From positions 37,254,173 to 37,318,172 of the forward strand of contig OX031070.1 in NCBI GenBank assembly GCA_943736015.1: DNA of 64,000 bases. Direction: 5' to 3'. Under the pieces are notes generated by a model that was given only the letters and a program-made list of their open reading frames with translations, did no database searches and was not told the DNA's origin. Shown in pieces: positions 48,801-52,290 of the stretch (the first letter of the stretch is position 1; each line of letters starts with the position of its first letter). The position numbers were made by a program, and so were the translations under genes. Source of the stretch: Tridacna crocea (Eukaryota > Mollusca > Bivalvia > Cardiida > Cardiidae).

Positions 48801-49320
48801 CAGGCTAACCAGGATCGATACTTTTTGCTTTCATGATATTTTCTGCATGAAAAGTGGTCATTCTACCTTGATGTACAATCATTTTTAAACTATCAACTTA
48901 AATTGACCTGCACTAGAGTGATTTGTGAACACAGACCCTGTTCAGTTATATATATGTTTAACTCATTACCAAATGACAATATTTTAGGCTTGTCCAAATG
49001 GAAAGCATTTGCAGATGACAAAATAAAAGTGACTGAAAATTTGAAATTTGTTTTGTGAAGGGTAGAAAACATTGTGGGAAAAGGAGAAAATGCTGGTTAC
49101 CAGCATTTTCTCCTTTTCCCACAATGTTTTCCAAATGCTTCTTTCTCAGGGTCGTTAAAAGTCGGGATTGTGTGGTAATGGGTTAAAGAAGGATTCACAA
49201 CATTTAATATTTCACTTGTTTTCCTTTCAGATTAAACGAATGCAAGAAATGCTGGCCAAAATGCAGTCCCAATTGAACCAGAACAGCCCAAAACTCAATG
49301 GAAAAGTAGCCGCTATATAG
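14782..49320 (+). CDS. SEPTIN4/5-like: Septin, SEPT2 subgroup (septin-4/5-like), 12 coding exons, 730 aa
   Basis: Filament-forming GTPase of the septin cytoskeleton (cell cortex, cytokinesis furrow, membrane scaffolds). Twelve exons with GT/AG borders and compatible phases join into one 730-residue frame. Residues 1-370 form a Ser/Thr/Asn-rich, probably disordered extension. Then come a polybasic segment (386-393, HRKAVRRG), G1 P-loop GETGLGKST (402-410), Thr436 at the switch I position that carries the catalytic Thr in SEPT2-group septins, G3 DTPGFND (459-465), G4 AKAD (540-543), the septin unique element (about 600-655, with GRMYPWG at 613-619) and a C-terminal coiled coil (about 686-718). 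Vertebrate relatives are about 360-480 residues, so the excess is N-terminal. The ATG has A at -3 and an in-frame TAG ends 9 bases upstream; that TAG could also be a 3' splice site (CATTAG), so a 5' untranslated exon upstream is possible. Family and subgroup are firm; one-to-one orthology within vertebrate SEPTIN1/2/4/5 cannot be decided. Confidence 0.96.
16076..16293 (+). mobile_element. TP-B element, left palindrome arm shortened
   Basis: TTAACCCTTTACCCCATAAG start, GGAGTAAAGGGTTAA end. The interior differs from standard TP, but the GCAATTTCACCTTTTGCC arm is related. The left arm is mostly deleted. Confidence 0.85.
16424..16745. mobile_element. Interspersed element with GGGGTATACTGGAAT start
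   Basis: Starts TATACCCCCCACACC/GGAGGGGGTATACTGG, ends ATCACTTTCAGTGATAGCTC. Related to 18903-19232 and 46290-47335. Confidence 0.65.
16803..17031 (+). mobile_element. TP element
   Basis: TTAA at both ends; CACTGT and ACAGTG are a matched change in the palindrome arms. Confidence 0.85.
17176..17375 (+). mobile_element. tRNA-derived SINE
   Basis: Head GTTGTGAGGTAGAGCG and GAGTTTGATACCCGGG. The tail GTAAGAACTTGTTTCTC recurs at 8277. Confidence 0.65.
17462..17642 (+). repeat. TP fragment, left terminus lost
   Basis: GCATTGTGGAGGAGAAAATG palindrome remnant, long arm and GTCTGATAAAAG. Confidence 0.6.
17701..17933 (+). mobile_element. TP element
   Basis: TTAATCCTTTACCTGACAAT start. ACTGGGGG / CCACAGT arms share the C-for-T change. 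The right terminus is eroded. Confidence 0.75.
18268..18496 (-). mobile_element. TP element
   Basis: TTAA at both ends, with CACTGT / ACAGTG matched. It shares its right TTAA with the next copy. Confidence 0.85.
18493..18720 (+). mobile_element. TP element
   Basis: TTAA at both ends; the right palindrome arm is replaced around CATCAGATCTTCTCTG. Confidence 0.8.
18903..19232. mobile_element. Interspersed element, GGGTTATACTGAAAT type
   Basis: TATACCCCGCAAAACGAATG start with a TCTGTCCGT-rich segment, ends CACATTCAGTGACGGCTC. Confidence 0.65.
19319..19551 (-). mobile_element. TP element
   Basis: ACCCTTTACTACTTGGCAG start, GGTAAAGGGATAA end; arms AACTTTGTGGG / CCCACAAAGTTT share a T-for-A change. 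Confidence 0.8.
19570..19697 (-). mobile_element. tRNA-like SINE
   Basis: Minus strand TCATGGCTCAGTGGCCAAGG resembles an A box. The B box is degenerate. Confidence 0.45.
19784..19998 (+). mobile_element. TP element
   Basis: CTTTACCATTTGCCAAACG start, GGTAAAGAGTTAA end; the centre is GGTTACC, unusual for this orientation. Confidence 0.8.
20268..20320. repeat. Family D half element
   Basis: CTCAAAAACCTCGTAACTAC matches one arm of the family D hairpins near 57100-58192. Confidence 0.55.
20419..20672. mobile_element. Family E element with inverted ends
   Basis: ATGAGCCATGC..GGGGGCTTAATGCATC at one end and GATGCATTAAGC-type GCATCAAGCCCCCTTTTCAC..GCATGGCTCAT at the other: terminal inverted repeats of about 30 bases, roughly 254 bp in all. 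Confidence 0.7.
20673..20908 (+). mobile_element. tRNA-derived SINE (family S3)
   Basis: GGTTGGCATATCTGACTC and GGTTGCGGGTTGGATACC head. Body CTGATTTGAGAAAACAAGG and TGATATGATCTCAGCTGTT shared with 36035. Confidence 0.6.
20915..21109 (+). mobile_element. TP element, left end lost
   Basis: Begins in the short arm (CCCTGAAAAAGAAAGC). The left palindrome arm is shortened. The TTAA right end is intact. Confidence 0.7.
21120..21347 (+). mobile_element. TP element
   Basis: TTAA at both ends and near-perfect palindrome; very close to consensus. Confidence 0.9.
21456..21684 (-). mobile_element. TP element
   Basis: TTAA at both ends; CACTGT / ACAGTG matched. Confidence 0.9.
21808..22036 (-). mobile_element. 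TP element
   Basis: TAACTCTTTACC start, TTAA end. The long arm reads CAAATTTAAAGC, an internal TTAA of the kind other copies insert into. Confidence 0.85.
22039..22275 (-). mobile_element. S1 SINE
   Basis: Body GCCACTGGCTGCTTTCAC, GAGGGGAATGAATC, then head GGGGATTGAACCAGCGACCT on the opposite strand; it runs into the minisatellite. Confidence 0.7.
22273..22918 (+). repeat. 43-bp minisatellite, about 15 units
   Basis: Unit begins AGCAAGTGTAAGGAAGGCTA and ends TTTTTACTGATAAC. Units vary at GTAAG/GCAAG and TAATG/TAGTG and are contiguous with no spacers. Confidence 0.9.
22921..23487. other. Mostly unique AT-rich sequence
   Basis: Only a weak family C-like patch near 23385-23425 (GGATCAGACTGCACATG). 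No gene. Confidence 0.4.
23488..23724 (+). mobile_element. TP element with matched arm change
   Basis: GAATAGGAG and CTCCTATTC share an A-to-T change. The left end is eroded, the TTAA right end intact. Confidence 0.8.
23855..24083 (+). mobile_element. TP-B element, nested
   Basis: TTAA at both ends, full palindrome with core AGGTGAAATTGCTCG about centre TCA. Confidence 0.9.
24147..24375 (+). mobile_element. TP-S element, nested
   Basis: TTAA at both ends, core GAAATTGCTCGTAATGAGC; CACTGT / ACAGTG matched. Confidence 0.9.
24515..24560. repeat. Family E end fragment
   Basis: CAAAAGGGGGCTTTATGCAT. Confidence 0.5.
24621..24855 (+). mobile_element. TP element
   Basis: TTAA at both ends; GTGAAAAAAGGAG / CTCCTTTTTTCAC share a G-to-A change. 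Confidence 0.85.
24900..24995. repeat. Family E fragment
   Basis: GTCAGCCTGCATGC ... GGCAGGCTGATCTGGG, then GCAGATGCTTTTAGCCCC. Confidence 0.6.
25051..25400 (+). repeat. Dispersed repeat F, copy 1
   Basis: About 350 bp matching 55331-55679, e.g. CCTGCTTTAGCTCCAGATTT and ACCCAGGATGCCCAAAT. No frame or family recognised. Confidence 0.7.
25395..25675. mobile_element. TP isomer with two long arms
   Basis: Left CCAAACGACAAATTTTAC..CTGCAGATGAC and right GTCATTCTGCAG..TTTGAATTTGGAAGAGTC are both long-arm sequence, so this copy is palindromic end to end. Confidence 0.65.
25754..25985 (+). mobile_element. TP element with matched arm change
   Basis: ACCCTTCACCAAACAGGTC start. One extra A in GGGAAAAAGGAG is mirrored by one extra T. 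Confidence 0.8.
26236..26467 (-). mobile_element. TP element, diverged
   Basis: TTCTTTACCAAACCATAAA start; right terminus lost. Confidence 0.7.
26590..26735 (+). repeat. TP fragment
   Basis: TTAACCCTTTACCATACAAT, shortened palindrome (GCTGCTAACGAGC); long arm lost. Confidence 0.65.
26736..27750. other. Longest repeat-poor non-coding stretch of intron 1
   Basis: Only a TP-like scrap (TTTTGGAAAAGGAGAAAA, 26808-26825). No splice-flanked frame; unique AT-rich intron. Confidence 0.4.
27751..28056 (+). repeat. Two-unit tandem duplication, 153-bp period
   Basis: GTTAACATGATCATTGACAA starts at 27757 and again at 27910. The units differ at only a handful of positions. Confidence 0.9.
28380..28495 (+). 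repeat. TP fragment with palindrome
   Basis: ACGTTTTGGGAAAAAGAG / CCTTTTCCCAAAATGTTT: the GTGGG-to-TTGGG change appears in both arms. Outer arms lost. Confidence 0.65.
28496..28928. other. Relatively GC-rich spacer, no gene recognised
   Basis: Short inverted pieces (e.g. CACTGCCCTGGCAGACAC, GGCGCCAGGCAG) and a base composition unlike the surroundings; possibly a separate repeat. Confidence 0.35.
28929..29160 (+). mobile_element. TP element, diverged
   Basis: CACTCTTTACCACACAATC start, GCAAATGCTTTCAGTTT long arm; the palindrome carries an internal insertion. Confidence 0.65.
29273..29405 (+). repeat. TP fragment
   Basis: AACCCATTACTAAACAGTCC, palindrome GTGAGAAAAGG / CCTTTTCTCTCAG; long arm lost. 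Confidence 0.65.
29430..29878. repeat. Mosaic of several TP pieces
   Basis: Short-arm piece, long-arm/palindrome piece (GTAGAAATCATTGTGGG), another long-arm start (CTTTACCCGATGGCAAAAT) and a right palindrome arm to TTTGGTAAAAGG. Order suggests nesting followed by deletions. Confidence 0.55.
30003..30224 (+). mobile_element. TP element with matched arm change
   Basis: TTAATTACCATACAATCC start. GGAAAAAGGAG / CTCCTTTTTCC has a shared extra A:T. The right end is lost. Confidence 0.75.
30310..30425 (+). mobile_element. S2 SINE fragment
   Basis: GACAAGACACTTTAGAACCC and ATTACTGAAAGCTGC match 10510-10740. Confidence 0.5.
30427..30650 (-). mobile_element. TP element
   Basis: TTAA start; the right end GTGTGGTAAAGAG lacks TTAA. 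Confidence 0.85.
30689..30916 (+). mobile_element. TP element
   Basis: TAACCCATTACCTCACAATC start, TTAA end; ends 124 bases before septin exon 2. Confidence 0.85.
31041..31134 (+). CDS. SEPTIN4/5-like: Septin coding exon 2 (residues 371-401 and first base of 402)
   Basis: Acceptor TATAATTTCAG, donor GTTG|GTATGA, leaving phase 1. Encodes the acidic start [20 protein letters not shown], the polybasic HRKAVRRG segment and the first beta strand FEFTLMVV leading into the P-loop glycine. Confidence 0.95.
31178..31297 (+). mobile_element. tRNA-derived SINE
   Basis: GGTGGCTCAGTAGTGAGCG A box and GTGAGTTCAATACCC B box. Confidence 0.65.
31499..31692. mobile_element. Family T foldback element
   Basis: GGGCCTGTATTCACCAACC at one end and GTTAGTGAATATGGGCCC at the other; arms pair through TTGATTGGCAAAAGC. 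Confidence 0.75.
31767..31981 (+). mobile_element. TP element
   Basis: TTAA at both ends; palindrome nearly perfect. Confidence 0.85.
31983..32191 (-). mobile_element. TP-2 element, palindrome shortened
   Basis: TTAAGTCTTTACC start, GGGAAAGAGTTCAA end. The left arm is mostly missing (CATCTCATTATGAGC). Ends 80 bases before septin exon 3. Confidence 0.7.
32272..32358 (+). CDS. SEPTIN4/5-like: Septin coding exon 3 (P-loop, residues 402-430)
   Basis: Acceptor TTGTTTTACAG, donor GAAG|GTAGGA, phase 1 to 1. Completes the G1 motif GETGLGKST and continues [15 protein letters not shown], a near-invariant septin block. Confidence 0.96.
32359..32907 (+). other. Septin intron 3, no repeat recognised
   Basis: AT-rich intron, one of the few without a TP copy. 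Confidence 0.5.
32908..33031 (+). CDS. SEPTIN4/5-like: Septin coding exon 4 (switch I and G3, residues 431-471)
   Basis: Acceptor TTTCATAG, donor AAAG|GTAAAC, ending in phase 2. Contains Thr436 in the switch I region and DTPGFNDAV. Most septins have Gly where this has Asn464. Confidence 0.95.
33093..33560. mobile_element. 468-bp foldback element in septin intron 4
   Basis: Two arms of roughly 215-230 bases are near-perfect complements around a loop near 33335. Ends are CCCATAT..CGGCGGGGAATC and GATTCCCCGCCG..ATATGGG. The left arm carries a (CAA)n run that is shortened in the right arm. Confidence 0.9.
33561..33810 (-). mobile_element. tRNA-derived SINE abutting the foldback
   Basis: Minus strand head: TATAGCTCAGTTGGCAGAGC A box, GGTTCCATCCC B box. 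Body includes CGCCTGGTTCTTTAACGTGC on the plus strand. Confidence 0.7.
33850..34076 (-). mobile_element. TP element
   Basis: TTAA at both ends; left arm lost three bases of CATTG. Shares its right TTAA with the next piece. Confidence 0.85.
34073..34300 (+). repeat. TP fragment, degenerate
   Basis: CCCTATACCACACAGTAC start, then GAAAACATTGTGGGAGAACG; palindrome and long arm not recognisable. Confidence 0.45.
34349..34577 (-). mobile_element. TP element, nested
   Basis: TTAA at both ends; inserted where intact copies read ACTTTTAACGACCC. Confidence 0.9.
34677..34905 (+). mobile_element. TP element, nested
   Basis: TTAA at both ends; CACTGT / ACAGTG matched, otherwise perfect palindrome. Confidence 0.9.
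34999..35220 (-). mobile_element. TP element with two matched arm changes
   Basis: ACAATG / CATTGT and AAATGAG / CTCATTT are shared by the arms but differ from consensus. Ends 42 bases before septin exon 5. Confidence 0.8.
35263..35397 (+). CDS. SEPTIN4/5-like: Septin coding exon 5 (residues 472-516 plus part of 517)
   Basis: Acceptor TATATATTTCAG, donor CATGG|GTAAGT, phase 2 to 2. Encodes [27 protein letters not shown] and [15 protein letters not shown], all diagnostic of SEPT2-group septins. Confidence 0.96.
35758..35976 (-). mobile_element. TP element
   Basis: TTAA at both ends; palindrome centre GATAACC. Confidence 0.85.
36035..36275 (+). mobile_element. S3 SINE
   Basis: GTTGCAGGTTTGATACATAG head region. 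Body CTGATGTGAAAAAGCCAAG and TGATATGATCTGAGCTGTT as at 20673. Confidence 0.6.
36275..36502 (+). mobile_element. TP-S element
   Basis: TTAA at both ends; core GAAATTGCTCGTAACGAGC. Confidence 0.9.
36713..36901. mobile_element. Family T foldback element
   Basis: GGGTCCGTATTCACTAAC and ATGAATACAGACCT ends; the arms meet at GCTAAACCAAATGGTTTACC. Confidence 0.75.
36996..37113 (+). CDS. SEPTIN4/5-like: Septin coding exon 6 (G4 motif, residues 518-556)
   Basis: Acceptor TGTATTGCAG, donor AAAAG|GTAACT, phase 2 to 0. Contains [12 protein letters not shown] and [11 protein letters not shown], the guanine-specificity AKAD motif. A TP-2 element begins 27 bases after the donor. Confidence 0.96.
37140..37373 (+). 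mobile_element. TP-2 element
   Basis: TTAA at both ends; right arm has a T run expansion. Starts 27 bases after the exon 6 donor. Confidence 0.9.
37434..37575 (-). repeat. TP fragment
   Basis: ACATTGTTGGATGAGGAG / CTCCTATCCCTCAGTG: palindrome diverged, right terminus lost. Confidence 0.55.
37743..37884 (-). repeat. TP long arm plus left palindrome arm
   Basis: CTCTTTACCAAATGACAAAA to GGAGAAAATGCAGGTCA, where it meets the next hairpin. Confidence 0.7.
37883..37975. repeat. Imperfect hairpin breaking a TP copy
   Basis: CAGTTGTGAGTTATGAGGCA and its complement TGCCTCATAACTCACAACTG, with about 40 bases between. Confidence 0.8.
38197..38417 (-). mobile_element. TP-S element
   Basis: TTAACCCTTTCCCAAATGAC start; core GAAATTGCTCGTTATGAGC; TTAG end next to septin exon 7. 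Confidence 0.85.
38451..38552 (+). CDS. SEPTIN4/5-like: Septin coding exon 7 (residues 557-590)
   Basis: Acceptor GAATTCTGCAG, donor CTCAAG|GTCTGC, phase 0 to 0. Encodes [20 protein letters not shown], the conserved acidic septin segment. A TP-S copy ends only 33 bases before the exon. Confidence 0.95.
38553..38894 (+). other. Septin intron 7, repeat-free part
   Basis: Contains a pyrimidine-rich stretch near 38620-38700; nothing else recognised. Confidence 0.4.
38895..39002. repeat. Family E fragment
   Basis: AAAAAGGCAGCTTAGTGCAT and CAATCAGACACG; its other end may be GGTCGATACTTTTCGCAGAT at 39287-39308. Confidence 0.45.
39003..39190 (+). mobile_element. TP element, left arm shortened
   Basis: TTAACCCTTTACCCCAAAG start; core GATCGTAACGAGCAATTTC; right end lost. 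Confidence 0.65.
39309..39537 (-). mobile_element. TP element
   Basis: TTAA at both ends. Confidence 0.85.
39671..39890 (+). mobile_element. TP element, palindrome centre deleted
   Basis: CTTCACCATGTAATCTGC start, GGTAAAGAGTTAA end; AGGAGCAGCATTTTTTTCC shows loss of the inner left arm. Confidence 0.75.
39971..40067 (+). CDS. SEPTIN4/5-like: Septin coding exon 8 (start of septin unique element, residues 591-622)
   Basis: Acceptor GTTATTTCAG, donor GTAGAAG|GTGAGT, ending in phase 1. Encodes [20 protein letters not shown] and [10 protein letters not shown]. Confidence 0.96.
40107..40329. mobile_element. Family E element
   Basis: ATGAGCCCTGTTCTGTGAAA..GGGGGTTTGATG at one end and CTGGGTCGATAG..AGATGCATTAA at the other. 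Confidence 0.6.
40326..40542 (-). mobile_element. TP element
   Basis: TTAA start; right end lost after AAAAGTCAGGATT. Confidence 0.8.
40566..40799 (+). mobile_element. TP element, first of a chain of three
   Basis: TTAA at both ends; the second TTAA is also the first of the next copy. Confidence 0.85.
40796..41024 (+). mobile_element. TP element, second of a chain
   Basis: Shares TTAA with both neighbours; short arm ACCACACAGTGACGAC. Confidence 0.85.
41021..41249 (-). mobile_element. TP-2 element, third of a chain
   Basis: Opposite orientation; GACCCGTAAAAACCAGG short arm; TTAA end. Confidence 0.85.
41360..41776 (+). mobile_element. TP element interrupted by another TP copy
   Basis: Left part to TTTTTAGCAGAGCTTAA. 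Remainder TTTATCACCTACAAATAC..GTCATTTGGTAGAG after the insert, with an internal deletion. Confidence 0.75.
41530..41739 (+). mobile_element. TP element, nested, right palindrome arm mostly lost
   Basis: TTAA at both ends; GGAGAAAATGCCGGTAATC jumps directly to ACAATGTTTTC. Confidence 0.85.
41851..41902 (+). CDS. SEPTIN4/5-like: Septin coding exon 9 (residues 623-639 plus part of 640)
   Basis: Short 52-base exon: acceptor GTGTTTACAG, donor ATAAG|GTATGT, phase 1 to 2. Encodes [17 protein letters not shown], a septin unique element block. Confidence 0.95.
41903..42434 (+). other. Repeat-poor part of septin intron 9
   Basis: Nothing recognised. Confidence 0.4.
42435..42575. repeat. Foldback element
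   Basis: AGGTGGCAGAGGACTTAGAA with GTGGTGAATCA pairs with TGATTCACCAC and TCCAAGTCCCCTGTCACCT. Confidence 0.75.
42792..43019 (-). mobile_element. TP element
   Basis: TTAA at both ends; palindrome diverged (AACATGTTGGGG). Confidence 0.8.
43033..45110 (+). mobile_element. TP element split by a 1.9-kb repeat element
   Basis: Left piece 43033-43121 (ACCATTACCAAAGAATCC to CACAGTGTTTT). Right piece about 45008-45110 (TCCTTTCTAAGACC, GATTGCAAATTC, GGTAAAGAATAAAAG). Confidence 0.7.
43122..45009 (+). mobile_element. 1.9-kb element with internal 166-bp tandem units
   Basis: AGCTCACCTGAGCACAACAT start and GGTGAGCGATCCAGGGCCAT..CCCTCTTGTTTA end. CTGGTGAATGGGGGCTACTT starts at 43491, 43657, 43823 and 43989, an exact 166-base period; about nine units, decaying towards the 3' end. 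No coding frame. The end motif is one I associate with bivalve repeats. Confidence 0.85.
45232..45336 (+). CDS. SEPTIN4/5-like: Septin coding exon 10 (residues 640-674 plus part of 675)
   Basis: Acceptor TCTACTTTCAG, donor AGAGG|GTACGA (a weaker donor), phase 2 to 2. Encodes [20 protein letters not shown], the end of the GTP-binding and septin unique region and most like vertebrate septin-5. Confidence 0.94.
45381..45609 (+). mobile_element. TP element
   Basis: TTAA at both ends, perfect palindrome, 45 bases downstream of exon 10. Confidence 0.9.
45606..45833 (-). mobile_element. TP element sharing TTAA with previous copy
   Basis: ACATTGTTGG and CCATCAATG share a G-to-T change; right end GGGTCAA. 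Confidence 0.85.
45893..46145 (-). mobile_element. S1 SINE
   Basis: Body CCAAGCCACTGGCTGCTATC, AGAGGAATAAGTCC; head GGATATGAGCCAGCTACC on the opposite strand. Confidence 0.65.
46290..47335 (+). mobile_element. Element with six internal units of about 152 bp
   Basis: CAACTCCTCCTACAG-type unit starts fall near 46364, 46516, 46668, 46844, 46996 and 47151. The 176-base step contains a small duplication (CACTTTATACT). Ends ATCACATTTAGTGATAG, linking it to 16424-16745. Confidence 0.8.
47365..47585 (-). mobile_element. TP element, right end lost
   Basis: TTAACCCTTTACCAGACAAT start; palindrome with several mismatches. Confidence 0.8.
47597..47827 (+). mobile_element. TP element
   Basis: TTAACCCTTATCAAACAATC start; right end GGTAAAGGAATAA. 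Confidence 0.8.
47944..48022 (+). CDS. SEPTIN4/5-like: Septin coding exon 11 (linker and start of coiled coil, residues 676-701)
   Basis: Acceptor GTTAATTTGTAG, donor GCTGAG|GTAAAA, phase 2 to 0. Encodes a Lys/Met-rich linker and [11 protein letters not shown], which aligns with the start of the septin C-terminal coiled coil. Confidence 0.93.
48099..48327 (+). mobile_element. TP element
   Basis: TTAA at both ends; TTTTTGG / CCCTCAA arm starts differ. Confidence 0.85.
48324..48400 (+). repeat. TP short-arm fragment sharing TTAA
   Basis: ACCATTTACCAAACAAATTG to GAAAACATGAG; rest lost. Confidence 0.6.
48630..48735. repeat. Family T partial copy
   Basis: TTGAGAAGTTTCTAAATC and GATTGGCTAAGCTAATCAG centre. 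Confidence 0.55.
48765..48925. repeat. Family E variant
   Basis: GAAAAGTGACAACCCTGGTC, GCGCAGGCTAACCAGGATCG, TGAAAAGTGGTCATTCTACC; sister of 59220-59400. Confidence 0.6.
48958..49186 (-). mobile_element. TP element
   Basis: TTAA at both ends, perfect palindrome, 45 bases before septin exon 12. Confidence 0.9.
49231..49320 (+). CDS. SEPTIN4/5-like: Septin coding exon 12 (C-terminus, residues 702-730, TAG stop)
   Basis: Acceptor TTTTCCTTTCAG. Encodes [18 protein letters not shown] (coiled coil) and a short tail ending GKVAAI, stop at 49318-49320. A TP element lies 66 bases after the stop and is probably in the 3' UTR. The first AATAAA downstream is at 49667; use of it is unproven. Confidence 0.95.
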   Translation: MKRMQEMLAKMQSQLNQNSPKLNGKVAAI

Positions 49321-49385
49321 ACATACACAGATTTAAAAAAAGTTGTTAACAGATTTTATTGAGGAAACTTGTAGTTTAATTTTAT

Positions 49386-49613
49386 TTAACCCTTTACCGA
49401 TCAACGAAATTTGACACAGGTCTAAATTAAAATCACTTGCAGACAACAAAATGAATGTAACCCATAAATTGAAATTTGTTTTAGAAAGAACAGAAAACAT
49501 TGTGGGAAAAGGAGAAAATGCTGGTTACCAGCATTTTCTCCTTTTCCCACAATGTTTTCAAAAGGCTTCTATCTCGGGATCGTAAGAATCAGGGATTGTT
49601 TGGTAAAAGTTAA
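49386..49613 (-). mobile_element. TP element just after the septin stop
   Basis: TTAA at both ends, perfect palindrome; probably transcribed in the 3' UTR. Confidence 0.9.
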
Positions 49614-49763
49614 ACATAAAATACAGTTTTGACCTGACATTTTTCCAGACTTTGAATGGTCCTGAGAATAAAAGTTTTTTAAAACATAGCGGGGAAAAGG
49701 AGAAAATGCTGGTAAGCAGCATTTGCTACTTTTCTCACAATATTTTCAACTCTGTAAAGGTTG

Positions 49764-51004
49764 CTAGGTTGGCGCCAGCCAAAAATTTTTAGTAGCCAAA
49801 AGTTTTGTCAGTCCAAACCCGGGATCAGTCTCTGAGCCTTATTACTTTTAAAGTTTGACTTAGTGTCAATTTCTGAGTATTTCATGGCAATGAGTCCTGT
49901 ATGGTAAATATAAATCTAGATCTACAGCTTTGCATCACTGATATAATATTTAAGGCGTTGTTCTTTTAAGATATTTTTGATGGTCTCATTACATACATGA
50001 GAAAGCCAAGTATTGAAAGTCAGCTACAAATTCCTGTGCTTAAAGGCTGGTGAATGATCAAAAAGTTCCATAAAAGAAAATAAAATGCATATTTTAATCA
50101 GGCTTAACCTTTCACCACACCAGGGATCGTATATCCTCAGTTTGAACAATCCTGAGGAAGAAGGCTATCATTAATTCTAGGAAAAGGGTGAAAATGGTGG
50201 AAACCAGCATTTTTTTTCTTTTTCCAACAATGTTTTCTACCTTTGAAAAGGCAGCTCAACAGCTCTTTCAATTTCTGCATACCAGTCATTAATTCATGCA
50301 TTGCTAGAGATATTTATACTTATGATTTATTTATGATTTTGATTAAATGCAATGCAAAATATCTGTTTTGTCTTGCAAATGATCTAAGAAATACCCTTTC
50401 ACACTTTACCTTTCTTGAAGATGCCGATCTCCGAAAATTATCAGATAACGGGTTACATATATAACTCATTTGACGAAATATAGACCCAGCATTCATTATT
50501 ACAAAAGGGACTTCATTAGAAAAGAATCTTATAAGGCCACACAAACCTTAAAAGGTTAAGTATTTGAGAAAAATCGCCATTGATGCTGTCAAATTTACTC
50601 GATAAACGAAAGTAAAACTTCACTTTCATGTACATAATTCATTCAGCACCACACTGTCCAAAGAATTGCGATTGTTCACGAATGTATTCTATTTATAGAA
50701 CAAGCTCACTCGGTAACTGGCAGAGCGCAACTCTTATCCGGTCTTGGTCTATCGGATAGTTAAGGGAGATACAAGGGTTTAAGAGCTTAGGATAGCCGGT
50801 ATATATGGTAATCAAGTTGGCGTAGGCCGATTTCACAGTTATGAAAGTGTTCAATATACAAACCTGATAACAATTTGACAGTCGGCCATTTTCTATGATC
50901 ACATTTCTTACAATCGCCAATATCGGCACTTTCCTTGTTTTTAGTCGCCAGCAATAAGATTTAATCGCCAATGGCGATTTTGGCGATCGGTAACGCCAAC
51001 CTAG
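49764..51004. mobile_element. 1.24-kb element with TIR CTAGGTTGGCG and GGTTG target duplication
   Basis: CTAGGTTGGCG at 49764-49774 and its complement CGCCAACCTAG at 50994-51004, with GGTTG directly outside each end and TP sequence on both sides. It contains a TP fragment, repeated CGCCAAT/GGCGAT words near one end and only short frames (longest 92 codons on minus). No transposase recognised. Confidence 0.7.
50104..50245 (+). repeat. TP fragment inside the 1.24-kb element
   Basis: TAACCTTTCACCACACCAG start and GGGTGAAAATGGTGGAAACC palindrome remnant. Confidence 0.55.
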
Positions 51005-51030
51005 GGTTGGATTTTAGTTTTAAGTAATAT

Positions 51031-51259
51031 TTAACTCATTACCACACGACAAAATTTTATGTTTATCCAAATTGAAAGCATTTGCAGACAACAATATAAA
51101 AGTGACTGAAAATTTGAAATTTATGTAGTGAAGGGTAGAAAACATGGTGGGAAAAGGAGAAAATGCTGGTTACCAGCATTTTCTCCTTTTCCCACAATGT
51201 TTTCTAAAGGCTTCTTCCTCAGGGTCGTCAAAAGTAGGGATTGTGTGGTAAAGGGTTAA
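51031..51259 (-). mobile_element. TP element, nested
   Basis: TTAA at both ends, good palindrome. Confidence 0.9.
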
Positions 51260-51320
51260 ATTGTCATCTTTAAATGCTTTCAATTTGGACTGAGCTAAAA
51301 TTTTGTCCTCTGCTAAAGAG

Positions 51321-51550
51321 TTAACCCCTTTACTAAACAATCCCTGGTTTTTACATTCCAGAGGAAGGAGCCTTCTGAAAACATTGTGGGAAAAGGGGAA
51401 AATGCTGGAAACCAGCATTTTCTCCTTTTTCCCCACAATGCTTTCAATACTTCTAAAGTCATGTGTCAATTTTTGAGTCACATTTATTGTGTTGTCTGCA
51501 AATGCTTTCAGTTTGAACAAGTCCAAAATTTTGTCGTTCGGTAAAGATTT
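51321..51550 (+). mobile_element. TP element
   Basis: TTAACCCCTTTACTAAACAA start, shared with the preceding TP piece; right end GGTAAAGATTTA. Confidence 0.8.
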
Positions 51551-51599
51551 ATTTCAGTTGGCCCTGGACCCGAAATAGTGCAATATTTTTAGCACATTG

Positions 51600-51680
51600 A
51601 GGCTGTCGAAAATGTTGAGGAAAAGGAGAAAATTATTTCAAAAGTTACTGTCAGAACCATAAAGACTCTGTAGGGTTAAA
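51600..51680 (-). repeat. TP fragment
   Basis: GAAAATGTTGAGGAAAAGG then right-arm remnants to TAGGGTTAA. Confidence 0.4.
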
Positions 51681-51984
51681 CCTTTGTTCATGAAACTCTG
51701 TTTTGAGGGTTTCATATTGCTATAAGAATGAAGTAAATACATGTATCATATATACATGTAGGAAGCGTAGACACAAGCAGACATCAGTCCTACGATGACA
51801 CAAAAACTCTTGACCCTTGTTTTGTGAAAAAAAAAAAGTTGAGTCTTTCATTTTGCTCAAATCCGTTAATCCTTATCCTGCTGAAAAACTAAAATTAAAT
51901 CATCAGTTTCGATCATGATAACTTAAATATTGGTGTTTCAAAATTGTATGGTTTTGGGAATAATATCTCCTGATGGGACAGCAT

Positions 51985-52050
51985 AGATCTAATATCAGAC
52001 TGCACACTCTGTGCAGTCTGATCTTGATCTACACCGTCCGCAAAATGTCA
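51985..52050. repeat. Family C hairpin
   Basis: ATCAGACTGCACACTCTGTG followed by CAGTCTGATCTTGATC. Confidence 0.65.
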
Positions 52051-52154
52051 GCTAGTCATGCTTAGCAGCCGGAGGGTTAACAGATTTGTCTTTTTACTTA
52101 GCAGAGGTTTGTCTCTTTTTTTTTAAACACTTTTCACTTATATTAGCAGAAGTA

Positions 52155-52290
52155 AGTAGCATTCTCGAATCTGAGGTAGCTTACACGATGTTTCAGACTC
52201 AACTCAGTTTAAAGACTTTAGTCAAATATTTTGCTGAGTTGAGTTTGAAATATTATGTTAACTCAGGAATTGAGAATGTTACCAGAGTCT
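52155..52290. repeat. Foldback repeat
   Basis: GTTTCAGACTCAACTCAG pairs with CTGAGTTGAGTTTGAAAT; outer pieces CATTCTCGAATCTGAGG / CTCAGGAATTGAGAATG also pair. Confidence 0.7.

Larger units (their letters stand above)
49640..51323 (+). mobile_element. TP element split by a 1.24-kb element and a TP copy
   Basis: Left piece 49640-49763 (GTCCTGAGAATAAAAG, palindrome). Middle piece from 51000 (GGTTGGATTTTAG). Right piece 51256-51323 (GTCATCTTTAAATGC..GCTAAAGAGTTAA). Confidence 0.7.

Noticed and set aside
50693..50971. 92-codon minus-strand frame inside the 1.24-kb element
   Set aside because: No domain or splice support; composition like its surroundings.
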